Source: an uncultured Blautia sp.
GTDB taxonomy: Bacteria; Bacillota; Clostridia; Lachnospirales; Lachnospiraceae
Direction of reading: 5' to 3'
Assembly: GCA_946557785.1 (NCBI GenBank)
Contig: CAMNTH010000025.1
Span: forward strand, 1 to 45,086
DNA length: 45,086 nucleotides
Shown: positions 43,037 to 45,086 of the stretch, in pieces
Numbering within the stretch: the first letter of the stretch is position 1
How the letters are laid out: the number at the start of each line of letters is the position of its first letter
The notes under the pieces: model-generated
Database searches by the model: none
What the model was told of the DNA's origin: nothing
Seen by the model: only the letters and a program-made list of their open reading frames with translations
Made by a program: the position numbers and the translations under genes

Positions 43037-43486
43037 ATGGACTTTCTTTGGTGCATTCCCTGTATAGGCATACTTCTGCTTATTCTCATCTTTGCTTTAT
43101 ATCGCAGGAAAAACTATTACCCCTATGCAGCAAAACATTTGCTTACCAAACGCGAATATCGCTTTTATTTTCTTTTACGGGAAATAGCCGATGAATACCA
43201 CTATATTATATGCCCAAAGGTTGGCGTAAAAGATTTACTGACTGTAACAGATAAAAAGCAATATATGAAGTATTTCCATAAGATTGCTCAGAAACATGTT
43301 GATTTTGTGATCTGCGATCAGGACTTGCACGTACTTTTTGCTATTGAACTGGATGACAGTACACACGAAGCAAAAGATGCAAAAAAACGAGATCATTTGA
43401 AAAACAAAGCCTTTGCTGCCGCCGGAATCCCCTTAAAGAGAATTACAGAGCTTGACCAGCGGCAGATCCGAAAATTATTTCGCTAA
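43037..43486 (+). CDS. Membrane-anchored DUF2726 protein
   Basis: This protein has about 149 residues. The frame opens at 42947 in the promoter region, but GGAGG lies 9 bases before the ATG at 43037. An N-terminal hydrophobic helix (about 4-21) ends in RRK, implying a single-pass anchor with a cytoplasmic domain. The soluble part matches DUF2726. Its VDFVICDQDLHVLFAIELDD followed by a Lys-rich helix resembles the PD-(D/E)XK-type nuclease core, a relation I recall for this domain but cannot test. The cellular role is unknown. It was probably convergent with rpsI before element insertion. Confidence 0.8.
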   Translation: MDFLWCIPCIGILLLILIFALYRRKNYYPYAAKHLLTKREYRFYFLLREIADEYHYIICPKVGVKDLLTVTDKKQYMKYFHKIAQKHVDFVICDQDLHVLFAIELDDSTHEAKDAKKRDHLKNKAFAAAGIPLKRITELDQRQIRKLFR

Positions 43487-43516
43487 AATAAGTTACTAAT
43501 GTTTTCAGAATATACG

Positions 43517-43550
43517 AAAACCCCGGAAACTGTGCTGTTTCCGGGGTTTT
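43517..43550. terminator. Strong bidirectional terminator (DUF2726 and former rpsI)
   Basis: A 14-bp perfect stem (AAAACCCCGGAAAC/GTTTCCGGGGTTTT) has T runs in both directions. It ends the DUF2726 gene, and on the minus strand it lies 27 bases after the stop of the rpsI remnant, as a ribosomal-protein operon terminator would. Confidence 0.9.
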
Positions 43551-43576
43551 TCTCTCTTTTGCAATATTCTCTTGAA

Positions 43577-43624
43577 TTATCGCTTGCTGAACTGAGGTGC
43601 TCTACGAGCTGCCTTGAGACCGTA
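43577..43624 (-). pseudogene. rpsI: rpsI 3'-end remnant, attachment-site scar
   Basis: On the minus strand these bases encode YGLKAARRAPQFSKR and a stop, the near-invariant C-terminus of ribosomal protein S9 (E. coli S9 ends in ARRRPQFSKR). No rest of S9 precedes it. Upstream codons (EFQ) do not fit S9, and the sequence then runs into the integrase. This is the duplicated 3' end left when an element integrates into the end of rpsI. The intact gene should lie at the far end of the element, beyond this window. Confidence 0.88.
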
Positions 43625-43724
43625 CTGAAATTCTTTGATTGCCATTTTTCCTTGATTTTACGGGCTTTCCCGGCTTTTCATTGTTCAGTTATCCTATGTG
43701 GGGACCACGAAAAATAGCAATTTT

Positions 43725-44936
43725 TCAATCATCCGCGGCCTGATGGAAAGCGCCATTTACCACGCCAAACAACTCCTCTGGCTTATTATACTTCACCTTT
43801 GCGTAAATGTCCATAGTTGTTTTGCTGTTTTCATGCCCTGCAAGGTACTGGACAGTCTTAGGGTCAACCCCGGAATACAGCAGGTTGGTGATATAGGTGT
43901 GGCGCAGCAAATGTGGTGTTACATGGAAATCCAGTGTATACTGAATCTTGGGATTATTTTTCTGTGTCATCCCCAGTGACGGTGTGACAGTGTACTTGAT
44001 GCTCTGCCCATTTACATATTTATAATAGTTACGCGCCTGAGTAGAGCGGACCACCACATACTGCCATACCCTTTGAAATTGTGAGGCGGATAACGGCTCC
44101 CCGTTGCTGTCGGAAATCACATATTCCGAAACAGAGGTTTCTTTGACTTCCCGCAGGCAATCTACCAAGCACTTGGGAATTGGTATGTCCCTCCGGGCTG
44201 CTTTCGTTTTTAATGTGGTAGAAATCACCGGTCGGTTATGTTCTGTGCGCCATGCTCGCCTTACAGATATGTAGGGAGTAGGTTCGTCCAGGAATACACA
44301 GTCCCATTGCAATGCAAGGATTTCTTCCCGACGTAGACCGGAATACAATCCAAGCACAATAAACAAGTGGGGAGGAAGTCCTTTGACCGTATCCAAAAGC
44401 ACCTCTACCTGCTGATCTGTCAATGCCTCTTTCTTTTTCGCGGCCTTGCCTCCCTTTCCCGATATGCCCACACAGGGGTTGCATTGAAGTATTCGGCTGC
44501 GCTCTGCCGAGTAAAAAACGCATTTGAGGAGCATATTCACCTTACTGTATAATCCCTCTGATTTTTTCGACAGCGGTACAAGTGCCAGCCGAATATCATC
44601 CGCTGTGACTTCCTCCATATACATCTCCCCCAGAGGTTTGATGATATAGTTCCTCATATCAGCGGTATAACCTCTCAATGTAGCAGTGGTCACTTTGGCA
44701 GACTGCATCAGCAGCCACTTCTCGCAATACTCAGCTACTGTTGGATGCTGCCGATGAAAGATAATCTCCTCCACCTGCCGCCGCGCTTCTAATTGTTTCT
44801 CATATAGTTCTTCGCAAGTGACAGCATACAAACTCACCTGCTTACCATCTGCATCCATAATCCGGGTTCTGTAATATTGGATTCCTTTTAACATGATGGT
44901 TCCGTACTTTGGAATCTCAGTTTTCTTTTTAGCCAT
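43725..44936 (-). CDS. Site-specific tyrosine recombinase (integrase)
   Basis: This 403-residue phage/ICE-type integrase has an N-terminal arm-binding region, a SAM-like core-binding domain (about 63-160) and a catalytic domain with R202 (SGLRREE), H342-R345 (PHLLRHTY), H368 (LAGHENSKTT) and nucleophile Y378 (MDIYAKV). AGGAAGG stands 6 bases before the ATG. The gene is complete. It abuts the rpsI 3' remnant, so it presumably recombines at the end of rpsI. No excisionase gene is visible within the 150 bases upstream. Confidence 0.95.
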   Translation of the reverse strand: MAKKKTEIPKYGTIMLKGIQYYRTRIMDADGKQVSLYAVTCEELYEKQLEARRQVEEIIFHRQHPTVAEYCEKWLLMQSAKVTTATLRGYTADMRNYIIKPLGEMYMEEVTADDIRLALVPLSKKSEGLYSKVNMLLKCVFYSAERSRILQCNPCVGISGKGGKAAKKKEALTDQQVEVLLDTVKGLPPHLFIVLGLYSGLRREEILALQWDCVFLDEPTPYISVRRAWRTEHNRPVISTTLKTKAARRDIPIPKCLVDCLREVKETSVSEYVISDSNGEPLSASQFQRVWQYVVVRSTQARNYYKYVNGQSIKYTVTPSLGMTQKNNPKIQYTLDFHVTPHLLRHTYITNLLYSGVDPKTVQYLAGHENSKTTMDIYAKVKYNKPEELFGVVNGAFHQAADD

Positions 44937-45033
44937 TTTGGACCTTCCTTTCCTGAAATGTGCGGCCTATGTACCTACACCCCCTTTTTATCAGAAAGTC
45001 CCAATTTAATCAAAGATACGGCCAGCGTAAAGC

Positions 45034-45063
45034 AAAGAGCGAGACATCCTTGCCTCGCTCTTT
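45034..45063 (+). terminator. Hairpin at the window edge
   Basis: A 10-bp perfect stem (AAAGAGCGAG/CTCGCTCTTT) is followed by a T-rich stretch on the plus strand. It may terminate a plus-strand transcript or separate the integrase from upstream element genes. Confidence 0.55.
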
Positions 45064-45086
45064 CTGTGTTTTCTGTTTTATCTTAT

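Larger units (their letters stand above)
43625..45086. mobile_element. One end of an integrative element in rpsI (partial)
   Basis: The element spans from the rpsI scar to the window edge and includes its tyrosine recombinase. Bases 43625-43724 hold a CGGG/CCCG mini-hairpin and no gene. Bases 44937-45086 hold only the integrase ribosome site and a hairpin. Cargo, transfer genes and the opposite attachment site are outside the window, so ICE, prophage or small island cannot be distinguished. Confidence 0.8.

Noticed and set aside
43577..43645. A 22-residue minus-strand mini-gene beginning MAIKEF
   Set aside because: Its last 15 residues are the C-terminus of ribosomal protein S9, so it is an attachment-site remnant and the ATG is fortuitous, though it has a weak ribosome-like AAGGA.
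43625..45086. Tn916-type conjugative transposon
   Set aside because: The integrase is similar in length but its sequence is not close to Int-Tn916, and the insertion is in a specific gene end rather than a random AT-rich site. No transfer genes are in view.

Overview
The window reads as a chromosomal segment of a moderately low-GC Gram-positive anaerobe, most likely a gut Lachnospiraceae-type Clostridia. The reasons are the Streptococcus/Clostridia-type FASII operon with a fused AccD-AccA carboxyltransferase, many LacI/IclR/GntR-controlled sugar modules, strong AGGAGG ribosome sites with TTGACA/TATAAT promoters, and an integrative element seated in the 3' end of rpsI. No rRNA, tRNA or CRISPR array was seen.

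Layout, left to right. 1-4.5 kb: an alpha-galactosidase (GH36) gene followed by a LacI regulator, and a second LacI regulator whose promoter carries the same TAACTTAAA motif. 4.6-6.8 kb: a DUF3786 protein and pyruvate kinase. 6.9-16.2 kb: a ten-gene minus-strand fatty-acid operon (fabH-acpP-fabK-fabD-fabG-fabF-accB-fabZ-accC-accDA) with a FabT-type operator on its promoter but no fabT or fabM beside it. 16.27-16.43 kb: a probable standalone structured RNA with its own promoter and terminator. 16.5-23.5 kb: a GH31 glucosidase, two ABC sugar permeases and a binding protein, divergent from a LacI regulator. 23.6-33.2 kb: a D-galacturonate module. uxaC, uxaB and uxaA convert galacturonate to 2-keto-3-deoxygluconate, and kdgK and kdgA split that to pyruvate and glyceraldehyde-3-phosphate. 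GntR/FadR, IclR and LacI regulators are interleaved, and recognisable operators lie at each promoter.

33.2-40.2 kb: the least conventional part. It holds an SPFH membrane protein with a hidden 59-residue ribbon-helix-helix protein and a tandem TGATATCA operator. Next is a Tet(M)/EF-G-like GTPase fused to a Rae1/YacP-type ribosome-associated endonuclease, then an ABC-2 exporter pair and an aromatic-acid-exporter-family protein. 40.3-43.5 kb: oleate hydratase, a TetR regulator and a small membrane-anchored DUF2726 protein. 43.5 kb to the end: one end of an integrative element, with a tyrosine recombinase next to a duplicated 3' end of rpsI.

Most attractive for follow-up are the GTPase-endonuclease fusion as a putative ribosome-clearing and mRNA-cutting factor, the SPFH/RHH pair with its own operator, the orphan RNA at 16.3 kb, and the rpsI attachment scar. 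All functions are read from sequence by eye, and no database search was run.
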